DNA from: Euonymus europaeus
Lineage: Eukaryota > Streptophyta > Magnoliopsida > Celastrales > Celastraceae
DNA length: 64,000 bases
NCBI GenBank assembly: GCA_963580455.1
Contig: OY756957.1
Coordinates: forward strand, 7,693,001 to 7,757,000
Direction of reading: 5' to 3'
Part shown: piece by piece, positions 13,621 to 25,625 of the stretch
Numbering within the stretch: position 1 is the stretch's first letter
How the letters are laid out: each line of letters opens with the position of its first letter
Translations under genes and position numbers: made by a program
Notes under the pieces: generated by a model
Database searches by the model: none
What the model saw: the letters and a program-made list of their open reading frames with translations, nothing else
Told to the model about the DNA's origin: nothing

Positions 13621-16394
13621 TTAATCGATTACATTGACAAATGTGTTAGAAGAAGACATGGGTCGTACTGACTGCATGTATGCATCAATCCGCTCCGCAT
13701 ATGGAGTAGCCCATGCAGATGCGCAAGCATTCCTAAAGTGAACCCATGAAGGTTTAATGGGAGGCATTGGGTAATCTCCTATCAAACGAACCCGAACAAA
13801 GTGATTACCATTTACATGTCCTATAGCAATAACATAGTGCTGACAGGGTGGTGGGGGGATTGTACGAAGAGCTAAATAAGTGCAGCTCTCTCTACGATTA
13901 AGAACATGTAATATCACATTGTATGCGGATGCAATCAACAGTCTCATGTCTGGCAATGTCATCCAGTGCTCAAATGATGCTTTAACATCATTTTGAAAGA
14001 AGTTTAGCGAATGTCTAATATTGTATGCCCTGTCTTCACTGCCTAGTAGTTGAACATATGTTCCCCAAAATGTGTCCAACTCCGCCATCAAGTTATATCG
14101 GACATTAGGTCATTGATCTTCGTCATGACCAAGAGAAACAGCTATCGACCGAAAACCGTAATTTCCATCGGCTCTTACATCATGTACTTCTCTAATGTAA
14201 GGATGTAGTACAGCTGGAAATTGATGAACATAGCCATGAATAGAGTAGTTCATTTGCGAAGATAAGGATTCAGTATTGTAAATGGAGGAGCAACTGTGTC
14301 TCCCTGTCTCATGCGATTGAAAAAAATCATTCTCAAATAGTTTCGAGCTAGGGCGAACAGATGAGGTACTGTGTCTGCTAAGTTCGCACGGATGAGTGAA
14401 ATCATTTCCAACAAATCCGGATGCAGCTCGATTAGGACTGCTGGCAGTGACCCTTTTTTTCTTTGTGTTGGGACGCCCTCGAGTGTTCGTCTTCACAGCT
14501 GGTTGACGGAGGGAAGTTGTCGAAGGTTTGATTATCTCTCTGAGCTTCCTTAGCCAATTCATTTTAACAGGCTTCGTTTGCTGCTTGAAATGTTCTGCGA
14601 ACATCTCTACATCGGCTCTACAGTCGATATCATCCTCTTGTAGTGAATCACATGGAAAAATATCAAGCTTCCTCCAAAATTTATCAATGACTTCAATTGG
14701 TATAGAGCAACCTTCACTGACCATCATAGCCTGTTCGTGAGCACAAGGTAGTCCATAACTCATACGGAATTGACATCCACAATTTCTGGAAGACCTTGTG
14801 ACAGTTTTGGATCGGTCAAACTCCATCAACATGAGATGTAATGCATCTATTGAAACAAAACCACATAAATCACGGAGGTGAGGTATATTGAACCGGTGGT
14901 GGATGATAGTTCTGCTTCTCTCGATGCTAGCTTTGATAGCGGTGTCCTGAGACTGGATAACCCAATGAATCCACGTAATAGATTTCTCCAAGTCTGACTT
15001 CGACGAGCTCAGATATTGTTTTAGCTTAGCATGTTGACTTTCGACTATATTAGTAGTCTGATTTCCAAAATGCATACATCTATCAGTCCATGCATATACA
15101 AACATCTCTTTGTATGGTGTCAGCCATACCTTTTTAAGATAATTCACCACAACTGGGAACTTCTGTAAGACCTCTTCTAGGCGTGCCAAATTGCGAACAT
15201 AGTCGCTCTCATTTGCAGATTCAATCACCGTAGTCCACATACGATAAAAAGCATCCCAAGCTCTCTTGTCTTTTATCGATTGCCTACACCTGGTCAAAAT
15301 ATTTTGGTAGATGTGCCATCTACAAAGTAATTTCATAGCATCGAGGAATACCTTAGCACAGACTTTCATAAGTCCGAGTTCTCTGTCCGTTACAATCAGC
15401 CGTGGTTCAGAGGAGCCATGAATCGCTGATCTCAGACATTCCAGTGCCCAAGTATAATTTGACTCGTTCTCTGAGTTTAAGTATGCGAATGCAATGCAAA
15501 ATGTCTGCCTCGTAGAACTAACACCAACAATTTCAAGGAGAGGCAATCCGTACCTGTTGGTTTGATACGTCGCATCCATCAACATGGCATTCGAAAATGC
15601 ACGGGAAAACTGTAATAAGGTTGGATGAGCGAAGAATATATCTTCGAGCTCATTGGTTATACTGTTCGCCCGAGTATCAAAAAAGTAGTCTTTGTCATAT
15701 AGGAATGACATCACGGTTTGCATCTGTGATTTACCGGATTTTCGTGCAGTTTGGTGCTTCAACCGTGCATATTGTTCTGATAGTTGACACGTTGTTAGGG
15801 TCGCGTTTTTTCAACTCCGACAATATGTCTCGAGGCTTCGCATGTTGCTCTAACATGTCTACCATCAGCTGAATTTCAGATTCAGAAAGTCTTCCAGGAT
15901 ATGGATGGCCCTCCATATATGATGCGGGCACATGATTATGCATTGAACAAACCACCTCAACCATCCAATCATCATCTTGCTTCATTTTTCTCCCTTTCAA
16001 TTTGAACGGACATTCTATTTTTTTAGTGTCGGTTGCCTTTGTTGAGACTGTTTCGGTTTGGTAGTTGCCACCACGATCACATTTGAATTGTAATCTTGAT
16101 CTTTTACCGAATCCACCGATTTCTGATCTTCTAATGACGATTATATATCCCAAATTGCGTCCGGTTTGTTGAACCCAATCAATTAATGATTGGCGGGATT
16201 TGAACACCTGAAAAATATAATAAATATTATTAGAAATTAATGAATATTTATTTGAACCTAACACAACAAAATACATATATTATTTGAATTAAACATCTTA
16301 CCATATCGGTTTCAAATTCGCTTTTAATGCCAACTACGATATTCTCCTCGGCTTCAAACATTATATTGTCTTCTTGTTTGAATTCGTCCGTCAT
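13621..16394 (-). pseudogene. MULE transposase with C-terminal OTU protease domain, copy 2 (most complete)
   Basis: Mutator-like transposase, coding downward. Exon 1 is 16394-16302 (31 codons from MTDEFKQED). A 94-base GT-AG intron leads to exon 2 at 16207. Exon 2 begins with a FAR1-type DNA-binding domain (VFKSRQSLIDW through VVCSMHNHVPASYMEGHPYP). The catalytic domain follows at 14110-15762: Asp in MDATYQTN, Asp in VTDRELGLM, Cys/His in CRWHIYQN. A SWIM zinc finger (CGCQFRMSYGLPCAHEQ) and an OTU-type cysteine protease region (DVRADGNYGFRSIA, later NGNHFVRVRLIGDYP) complete it, to 13621. Breaks: a 5-base deletion between 15770 and 15771 relative to copies 1 and 3 shifts the frame. An in-frame TGA at 14110-14112 stands where the family expects Trp (DQ-W). 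The OTU cysteine motif GNC reads GNY. Domain order is clear; function is not expected. Confidence 0.9.
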
Positions 16395-17664
16395 GAATTC
16401 GTCCTAAGAGTAATAAAATTTATTTTTAGTACGCACAAATCACTAACGTATTGAACTCATCCTGACAATAATGAAATTTAACTTGTTCGATTGAATCGGT
16501 TGGGAAGTCAAAGTCGAATATATAGTCCATTTGTTAGCAGCCGAACCATACAATTTAGCTGGAACAGTGGATGAAAATGATCTGACAATGGAACAAGTTA
16601 GTTCTTGCATGCTTCTTATTATTATTACTTGCATGACATGGCAGAACATTTTTTTGTTTTGTTAATTCTTATAAAATATCTGACAAGGCAGATCAAACCC
16701 AGACATTAATTAATTAGGGGTGAATAACCAAATTTAGATGCTTTCAAATGATCATGTATATAGAATCACAAATTGTTAATTAGCAGTCACATCGACACAT
16801 ATATAAGGCAAAAAAATCTCAAATTAATCCAAAACAATGACAAATATACATGTAATCTAGTGCAATATGTAATCGTCAGTCACTTTCTCTCTATGAGGAA
16901 TGAGATGCCTTAGTAATATAAGTCTTGGTTGAAGATGAAGCAATACAAGATCAATAAATAAGCATCAATAAATAATAACAGATCTAACGTTAACAATTAT
17001 TGATATTATTCTCTGCCAATGAAATTATGTGTATGTATATTTTTGACCACTTTTGTAATTTTTTTAATAATTTAATACTGTAAAAAAAAATTAACGACAC
17101 AAGGGCGCCTGGGTGCCTTGAATGGTAACAGAACATGACACGTGGAAATTAATATTTTGCATGTATCTAACGCAAATGCAAAAAAAATTTGATTTATGTG
17201 TTAAAGTTTTGCTTTACTTCCATCAAAGTCTTGCTTTATGTGCAGTATGCAATAATCTATTGTGTCGTGTCATTTCAGTAGGGAAAGGGGGGTTTGGGTA
17301 GGGGGTATAGGGGAGGGGGTCCCTTTAACAACTCCATTTTTGGTTTGAGAGTTTGTTTTGTTTTGACTACAAAATTGAGGTGAGTTATAAAACTGTGGTG
17401 AGATGAGTTGTGTTGTTAAAATCTATTTGGCAGTATAATGAATAAAACTGAGGTGAGGTGCAGTAGTGTGTTTGGGTGACAAAATAGAGTTCAATTGCGA
17501 TGCAATTTTTTTTTTTTTAAACACACTCAAACAAATAAGTTTTTAATCATCACCACATTGTTACATTCATAAAATTAACTAAAATATTTAAGTGTTCCAG
17601 TCCACACCTAACATTTATTAAAATAGTACTTAGTTCACATTAAGATACATATACAGACAAATCA
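16395..17664. other. 5' flank of MULE copy 2 and PIF element left side
   Basis: 16395-16600 is alignable with the region just upstream of copy 3 (both have 'gttccag..aattgt' then a CAG acceptor before the first coding exon), so it is MULE 5' UTR with an apparent leader intron. Further on is AT-rich DNA. At 17281-17500 there is a G-rich run and TTTGGTTTGAGAGTTTG-like text that could be the left terminal region of the Harbinger element, though I found no matching right end. Confidence 0.45.
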
Positions 17665-18910
17665 CTAATAGACACCAAATATTTCTGTAGTAATAAAATC
17701 ATGTAAAATGGTCATCTCGATGTCTTCACCGATGTGTGGAGACGACCCCTCATTCATCCCATAGCCACTAGAACTGGCCTCATTGTTCGGCATCACAGTA
17801 TTTGCATCACCAAATGCCCGAAAATAATCATCATCCATTACGTGCAGTCGATTAAAATTGTGCAAAGTCATGCATGCAACTAGGATACGAACTTGAGTGC
17901 GATATTGATACGAAGGCATCCTTGATAGGATCAACCATTTCTTTTTTAGAACACCAAAGCATCATTCAATTACAGTACGTAATGATGAATACTTCTCGGG
18001 GTCCTGAGATGTCTGGGCCATTCCGAAATGCCTCCAAATAATATCTTTATCCCTTATATGGTGCAAGGTATCCCCTTTGATTTGGGCATCCACCATCCAC
18101 CAAATAATATTTTCCTATATACATGAAAAAACTTCATTAACTATTTGATTGCACACATGAAAATATATAATGAATATCAAAAGAAGTTAAATACCTGTAG
18201 GCGGGTGTGGGAAACTACTCAAGTCATTGCCTCTGACCTCATGAAAGATACGGGAATCATGGGCGAATCCTTCCCATCCGGCACAAACAAATGTGAATAG
18301 CATGTCAAAATCACACACCGTCATCACGTTCTGTGTCGTCACCCCTTTTTCCCAATATATGCCACTCTTTCATCGAGTGGTACGATGGCCGGGATATGAG
18401 TACCATCTATAGCCCCGATGCAATCCCTAAAGAATGACCAATACCTTTCATCTTCAACAATTTTTTTTGGACATTCCCTAAATTTCGGATCCCTAGGCTT
18501 TATAATGTCCACAGACATCTTAATGAGACTTTTCAATATATTATGGAATTGACGAGAAACAGTCTCACTAGAGTGTGAAAATCGATCACACACATTTCTT
18601 TTTCCCACACCTTATGCAACAGTATATATAAACATTGCAACCATTTCTTGAAATCCAATATCCCGAGAAGACTTCGATCCATATTTGGTAGATAACTCAT
18701 GGCACAAATCAACAAATACATTTTTTCCATACGTAAAATTTCAATGCATTTAGTACGATTGCCTTGGGGAAAATCTGTTACATACTTGTGGCCCATGTAA
18801 GGTGAGTTCCAGCATGGCTCTCTAGGCATTCCTAAGTCCTCGATTGCATATTGAGCAACCAATGCACCCGTGACCACGACTAATTTCAATTCATCATCAT
18901 TGTCCATCAC
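17665..18910 (-). pseudogene. PIF/Harbinger DDE transposase relic
   Basis: Degenerate Harbinger-type nuclease. Reading downward, the N-terminal part (from about 18907, MDNDDELKLVV) is followed by RDCIGAIDGTHIPAIVP at about 18400-18440, the first catalytic Asp block. Then come VCDFDMLFTFVCAGWEGFAHD-like coding at 18240-18330, a KYYLVDGGCPNQRGYLAPYK block at 18060-18115 (second Asp) and a VIE-stop-CFGVLKK block near 17945-17975 (catalytic Glu). The C-terminus is LSRMPSYQYRTQVRILVACM through 17665. Disabling changes are a frameshift at about 18340, a stop just after the LAPYKG block, and a stop next to the catalytic Glu. An intron with GT-AG ends is likely at about 18120-18193. It belongs with the MYB-like ORF at 19384-19672 on the same strand. 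Confidence 0.85.
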
Positions 18911-19383
18911 CTGCTTAGTTCATGAAAATTTGACATTGTCGGTAAATTTGAAAACCAATATAATTTTCAACTAAAATAATGGAATACTAAATTGCCAGAA
19001 TTAAAAGATGACCAAAAAAGATAACATGAAATGGAGAAACCACAAGTTCATGTGCAAACAGGTTTAAAATGACAACATAGCTAAAAATTGCTAGAATTAA
19101 AAGATGACCAAAACATATAACATTCTCATCCGCACAAAAATAATAGGAAGACTGAATCCAAAATTAACTTTAAAGAAGGGTAGTCCATGGGAGAATAGGT
19201 ATTACTTAATATAATTCCAGTTTTTTATACACTGTAAATATGCTTATGATTATAATATATAAAAATGGTAAATGCACACAATTTAAAGTAAACCAAAAAA
19301 TCACATATTATAAATAAAATACAGTCATACACAAAAGTACATATCACGACTAATAACAATGAAAATCATCCATAGCACGCATT
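18911..19383. other. Spacer between the two Harbinger ORFs
   Basis: AT-rich DNA with an internal near-duplicate phrase ('ttgccagaattaaaagatgaccaaaa' type text at 18990 and 19090). No coding similarity. Confidence 0.45.
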
Positions 19384-19672
19384 AAGTGAGCAATTTCTCC
19401 CAAACATGTCAATCTTTCCTTAGATTATCCCACTTGTTTTTAAGTTGCGTTTGATCGTAGGATTTCCCTGTTTTTTCAGCGAAAGAACTAACAATTTTCT
19501 GTCATCCATCTCTTGTGAAATGAGTGTTAGGCCTATCACCAACCTTAACTCGTTCAACACATATTACCACAAATGTTTTTGTGAGTGTAGAATCCCAACT
19601 GGCCTTATCTAGTTGGCTAGCATTCTCAGTAGGTAGGGTACTGCTCGGTTGGGAGGTTGGTTGGGTTACCAT
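19384..19672 (-). pseudogene. Harbinger MYB/SANT-like DNA-binding ORF relic
   Basis: From an ATG at 19672 the minus strand encodes a Ser/Thr-rich start, then KASWDSTLTKTFVVICVERV, then NTHFTRDG-stop-QKIV, then SYDQTQLKNKWDNLRKD. This is the trihelix/MYB-SANT pattern found in plant PIF/Harbinger accessory proteins and related plant proteins, which help recruit the transposase to the element ends. At least two TGA codons stand where Trp is expected (after TRDG and after RKD), so it is dead. The position 0.5 kb upstream of the transposase relic on the same strand supports one two-ORF element. Confidence 0.75.
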
Positions 19673-21512
19673 GCTATAACATTTTAAACAAATAAGGCAT
19701 GGAAGTTCTTATAAATAAACCAGATAAACAAGTCTAACAAATCAATCAAAATAACTGTGAATGAAGAACTAAGGCATGGCAGACACAAAATCATATATAA
19801 AACAATTCCAAAAATAAACTTTGTAAACAAAATTGTAATAAAGAAGAATCAAATACAAACACTCTCAAGTATACAATCTATCAGTTCCAAAAAGTTGTTT
19901 AAAACATAATATAACTGGAAAAAATTGAGAGTTTATTGAAGTGTAGATAAAAAACAAACTTTTTACAGGAAATCCAACAGTGGAGAATCAGTACCACATA
20001 ATTCATGAAGTGGAAATTATCAGATTATAAGAACATTTATTGGTCTATTCATTAGCAAAAAATTAAACAAAACAAAATTTAAACAAGAAACACAAAAGAA
20101 GCGTTTGTCGGAAGCATCTTGTAATAAAGAAGAAATAAACAAATCACACAAGGCGGAGCCTACGCATATGATTTCAGCCACAATTGCTAAAGAACGAACC
20201 TGATTTGAGTGGAGAAAAAGTGGATCGAAGATAACTCGATGGCTCCGTTGCTGGTCGTCCAGAGAAAGCAAGGGTAAAAGAGGTGAAATGTCGTGAATCA
20301 TGGATTAGGGTTAGTAAGGGCATTTTTGGGATTAATGATTTACGGAAGGGCAGGCGAGTAAAAAGCCCCGCCTTGTAACAGTGCAAACGGCCGTTTCGTC
20401 AAACCGAGGTATCAGTCGAAGGAGCTCACGCCAGCTCACGAATAGGTCCGATGCACTAGCCACTTGTAGACAATCAGTTTCACTGAAATCCATCCCCTAC
20501 TAGTTCATCGCTTTGTAAGATTTGGTGGCCGTTTGAGCTCTATAATGGCCTAAAGGTATAACAATCATCGGCGATTGATGGCCCTAAACCATAGTAGCCA
20601 AATTAATCAACAGTAGTCGTTGTCTGGATAGGGTTTCTCTTAGAGAGAGAAACGGTGAAGAGAAATCATGTACGGGGAGAGAGAAGCGCGGAGAGAGAGA
20701 GAGAGAGAGAGAAATTGATAAGGTAGAATACAATTTGAATTTTCTTTAATTAGTAAATTTCAGGTCAGATTAGCAACTGACACATGCAAAAAAAATGACA
20801 GGTCAAAGTCGAAAAAGTCAATGTTGGACATAAATTGGTTTAGATAAGATACTACGAGGATAGAAACGAGCAAAAAAAAGTTGGAGGGCATAATTGAGAA
20901 ACCGGATAAACTTTTAAGGTATATAGTATGGTTTAGCAATAAAAGTTATGGAACAATATGCTACTACTTTATAGAGGTTGTTTGAGCCTTGGAATTTTTT
21001 TTACTAGTGTAAGCCTTTATACTTTTTCAACAACTAGATGTATACTCGTGCTACGTGTAATGTCAATTTATATGGATTAATATATGCATAAAAATGACCA
21101 AGCAAATCATAATTACAGGTTTTTTTGTGATAAGAATTATTGAGATAGGCAGAGAGAGTGAGTGAGTATGTGAGAGTTGGTGAGAAAAAACCCAATTGAG
21201 GTGCCTAGAGTCGATCAGAGAAACAGAGATGTTAGGGTCCTCGGGAGACGGGTTTATTTTCCTTTGTTGATTTACATGCATTATGTTGAAAGAATGATTT
21301 CATTGTTCCAGTTGAATTGTTTGTACAGCCGAGCTAACATCCTCTATGGATAAAAAATCAATTAAATGGATTATGAATTATATATTCACCAAAATTTTTG
21401 AATCAAACAGGTTAGTACGTATATCAGTGGTTTATTTTTTAGAAGGTATTTTTCCTATGTTAGCGATTGCATGCGTACTAAAGTTAAATTCTATTGTTCT
21501 CAGGATGACTGC
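19673..21512. other. Intergenic, no gene; Harbinger right flank and MULE copy 3 leader
   Basis: No supported coding region. 20330-20640 is less AT-rich than its surroundings. The part from about 21300 aligns loosely with the MULE copy 2 leader, ending in a CAG acceptor at 21501-21503 just before the first coding exon of copy 3. Confidence 0.45.
20691..20712. repeat. (GA)11 microsatellite
   Basis: Uninterrupted GA dinucleotides, preceded by further GAGA-rich text from about 20640. Confidence 0.9.
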
Positions 21513-23978
21513 ATGACGGACGAAATGAAGCAAGAAGATGATCTAATGGTTGAATCTTGAGGCAAATATCACAGTTGACGTTATAAACGAATATGAAACT
21601 ACTATGGTAAGATGTTTAAGTCAATTAATATATGTGTTTTGTTGTGTTAGGTTCAAATAAATATACATTACATTCTATTAAAAATTAATACATTCTCAGG
21701 TGTTCAAATCACGTCAATCGTTGATCAATTGGGTTCTACACACCGAACGAAATTTGGGATATATCATCATTATCAAAAGATCAGATATTGGTGGGTTCGG
21801 TAAAAAATACATATTACAATTCAAATGTGATCACGGTGTCGAGTATCAAAGGAAAAAACTCTCAACAAAAGCAACTGACACTAAAAAAATAGAATGTTCG
21901 TTTAAATTGAAAGGGAGAAAAATGAGACAATTCGGTACCCTGGACGATTTTTAAATGTGAAATTCAACTGATGGTAGACATGTTGAAGCAACATGCCAAG
22001 CCATTAGAAATATTGTTAAAGTTGAAAAAATAAAATCCTAACAACATGTCAACCATCAGAACCATATATAATGCACGGTTAAAACACCAGACCGTAGAGA
22101 AAGCTATTAAATCATAGATGCAGGTTGTGATGTCATTCCTATATGAATATAGGTAATTTTTCAATACTCAGGCAAATAGTATAACCAATGAGGTTGAATT
22201 TTTTTTTCCTAGACATCCAGACTCATTACAACACTTGCATGCGTTTCTGAATGTGTTATTGATGGATAAGATGTATCAAACCAATAGATACGGATTGCCT
22301 CTCTTTGAAATTATCAGTGTGACTTCAACGAGACAGACGTTTTGCATAACATTTGCATATTTACACTCAAAAAAGGAGTCAAATTATAGTTGGGCACTAG
22401 AATGTCTGATATCAGCAATGCGTGGGTCTACTGAAACACGAGTGATTGTAATGAACAGAGAACTTAGGCTTATGAAAGCATGTGCTAAGGTATTTCACCA
22501 ATACTACGAATTACATCTACCAAAGTATTTTGACTGGATGTAGGCCAAAAATAAAAGATAAGAGAGCTTAGGATACTTTTTATCGCATGTAGACTACGGT
22601 GCTTGAATATGAAAATGAGAGCTCCTAAGTTAGAAATTTGGCATGCCTAGAGGTGGTCTTATAAAAGTTCCTGGTTGTGGTGAATTATCTTAAAATTGTT
22701 TGGCTAACACCATACAAAGAGATGTTTGTATTTGCCTATACTGATAGATAGTTGCATTTTGGAAATCAGACTACTAATAGAGTCGAAAGTCAACATGCTA
22801 AGCTAAAACGATATTTGAGCTCATCAAAATCGGACTTGAAGATATATGTAGTGTGGATTCATTAAGTTTTCTAATCTCAGGATACCGCTATCAAAGCTAA
22901 CATTGAGAGAAGTAGGATCATCGTCCAACATCGATTCAATATATCGTACCTCTTGGATTTTTATGGCTTTGTTTCAATTGAGGTATTTCATCTTATCTTG
23001 ATGGAATTTGAGAGGTTTAAAATTGTGAGAAGGTCTTCCAATAATTGTGGATGCCAATTTCATATGAGTTACAGACTAACTTGTCCTCACAAACAAGCTA
23101 TAGTTGTGAGTGAAGATCGCTCTATACCACTTGAAGCCATTGATAAATTTTGGAGGAAGCTTGATCTATTGCCATGTAAGTCACTAGAAGAGGATGACAT
23201 CGAATGCAACGTCTATGTACAAATTTTCACATAACATTTCAAGCAGTAGACGAGACTTGTTAAAATGAGTTGCCTAAGGAAGCTGAGGGACATAATCAAA
23301 GCTGAGGGACATAATCAAAGCTTCGAAAACTTCCCTCCATTAACTATTTGTCAAGATGAACACTTGAGGGTGCTCCAACAAAAAGAAAAAGATAGTCACC
23401 TCCAAAACGAGCTACATCCGGGTTTGTTGGGAGTGATTTCGTTCATCTGCGCGAACTTCTCAAGCATAATACCTCATCTAGTCGCCCCAGCCCAAAGATC
23501 TTTGAGCACGATTTTTTTTACTCTAACGAGCCAGAGAGAATACTAGTTGATCGACACAGTTGCTCGTTCATTTAAAATACTGAATCCTTATCTACGCAAA
23601 TGAGTACGAGACCAAGAAATGTGAACTACTCGATTCATGGCTATGTTGATCAGTTTTTGGTTTTACCGCATCCTTACATTAGGGACGTACAAGATGTAGG
23701 GCTGATAGAAATTGCAAATTTTCGTCAATAGCTATTTATGGCAGAGTTAAACACATTTTGGGAACAATATGTTAAAATACTAGGTGGTGAAGACAGGACA
23801 TACAGTGTAAGACGCTCAGTGAACTTCGTTCAAAATGATATTCAAGTGCCATTTGAGCACTGGATGACAATGTAAGACATGAGACTATTGATTGCATCAC
23901 GTATAATGTGATTTTATAAGTTCTTCATCATACAGAGCATTTATTTACTACTTTGTACAATCCTCCCACTACCCTGTT
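21513..23978 (+). pseudogene. MULE transposase-OTU relic, copy 3
   Basis: Same family and domain order as copy 2. The first exon starts MTDEMKQEDDLM at 21513 and keeps a GT donor after the codon ATG near 21605. The second exon begins VFKSRQSLINWV at 21700. Best blocks are 22235-22543 (LLMDKMYQTNRYGLPLFEI, RVIVMNRELRLMKACAK) and 22953-23234 (CGCQFHMSYRLTCPHKQA, the SWIM finger). The OTU part near 23690-23980 still has TGC at the protease cysteine position. It stops abruptly within the OTU domain at about 23978. There is a deletion in the FAR1-like region near 21940, an 18-base tandem duplication at about 23282-23317, and many stops. The second Asp of the catalytic triad reads Asn (VMNREL). Confidence 0.87.
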
Positions 23979-24739
23979 GGTTGATATAAAAGATCGCAAG
24001 TAAACCTACAATACTAAATACTGAAGAGTCTTACCCAATCGCAAGTGTACGTGTCAATGGACATTATAAAAGAGAGCGGGATCTAATCCACAGATACCGT
24101 ATCAATCACCAAACAAACAAAATAGCAATAATAATGCAGAAAATTCAAATTGCAATAAACCAGTAAAATTGGCTAAAATTGGATAAATAGATATGTAGGA
24201 GATCTAGCTTGGATTGGTGTTGTTCTTCTAATCTCACTAAGTATCACAATTTCAATAAGCAATCACACAATTTAAAGACTTAATGTTGTCAATCAGAAGA
24301 CCTTGGTCAGGCTCTCCTAACTAGACTTTCCTAAGCAACGACTCTGGTTTTGGTCCAGCCCAAAATCTTTTCTTATAAGAGGAGTCTTGGTTGGAGTACC
24401 CTAAAAATTTCCTAAGACAAGCATATGAATGAGAAAGTCGACAATCGCACAACATTAAGCGTTGGTGTACCACCTAATCAATTGTGTTCACAATTCCCAA
24501 ATCTAGATCCTATGCAGATTCTTGTTACTTCATCAAACACCGGGTATGGGTTAGCCGAATGTGCTTAACTAAAAATTCCTAATATTATGATGGTTTCCAT
24601 TTGATACAAGGATTTCAATGGTAAAAACTAAGATGAGAGCAATTCCCACACCATTGTCAGACTTTGAGGTATGTGTTTGCTCACTAATTGATTGTTGTGC
24701 AGATCTTCTGTGTTCATGGCTTTGGTGAAAATGAACTGT
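23979..24739. other. Unassigned repeat-like segment abutting MULE copy 3
   Basis: MULE similarity ends sharply at about 23978 and is replaced by non-coding sequence beginning 'ttgatataaaagatcgcaag'. It includes 'aagtgtacgtgtcaatgg' and 'taatccacagat' phrases of a kind I associate with non-coding parts of plant retroelements. No family can be named. Either a partial retroelement or ordinary flank. Confidence 0.3.
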
Positions 24740-25625
24740 GTTCATTCATTATTTTTTTTACAGGATAGCTCTAGTTCAAACAGTGTTGACCAAAAAGATG
24801 TACTCATAGAATATAATACATCAGAAGATGATGATTTTGTTTTGTTGCAACAGAGAAGTTAAAAAATTACAGTACAGGGCGAAGGTTAGTTTGAGACTTG
24901 GACATAGTTCTTGAATTTATCAAGACATGCCCTCGGCACAACTGAGTGAAAGAGATGGACTTTGATTAATGATAGACAACAGGTACATGCTTATTCTTTT
25001 TTATTGTCATTTTCAATGTTTTCATAATCTTTAATTAAGGTTTTTGTGTTAACATTCTTGTATTTGCAAGGGTTAGTTGATGCTATAGCAGATACTTGGT
25101 CCAAGTTTGATCATGGGCTCTGATGTAGACATTTTTATGCAAATTGGGACAATGGAGCAAGACATTCTCATAGCAAAATTTGAAGAACTTGTTATAGACC
25201 CTTGCAAAGTTAATAAATAAGTACGACTTTGGACATAATTACAAGAAATTGCCAAAGATTTGATGCTGGTGGATCCTAAGTTCTAGTATAAGGCCTTCTT
25301 CAGTACACATTCAAAATGCGACTCATGTGACAAAGAGTGAGCAAGACCATTTAGTGCCTCCAAAATTAACAAAATACTCAGGAGACCAAAGAAGCATAAG
25401 AGAAGGCAGTTGCATAAAGAAATAATAAGAAACAAATTTGTAAGAGAGAAGAGGATCTTGACTTGCCATATTTATAAAAGGGTGGGTCACAATGCCAAAA
25501 ATAAAACAACTCCAGGAAAGAGTGGATCAAACATTCAAATGAGTGGCATTACTGCATCTCATACACTTACACATTCATGTATTGTAACTCATACACTTGG
25601 GGTACCATCATCTATAGTTGAATGA
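24740..25625 (+). pseudogene. MuDR-type MULE relic with zinc knuckle (second MULE family)
   Basis: Very decayed. Around 25110-25150 the text translates as CRHFYANWDN, like the 'RHLYANW' motif of MuDR-type transposases. At about 25360-25500 there is PPKLTKYSG followed by basic residues and LTCHIYKRVGHNAKNK, matching the C-terminal 'GRPKK...C..C...GHN...C' zinc knuckle of these transposases, with the last Cys lost. An acidic Ser/Asp stretch at 24770-24850 could be the N-terminus. It has no OTU domain and is not alignable with the other three MULE copies. Confidence 0.5.

Noticed and set aside
13621..14091. A separate 156-residue gene after the MULE transposase
   Set aside because: It is in the same frame as the transposase and continues the OTU domain after a single TGA, so it is the same broken protein.
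1..25625. Transposase-protease cluster as a new defence or regulatory system
   Set aside because: OTU-bearing MULE proteins are most simply transposon-encoded; all copies are broken and there is no conserved host partner gene.
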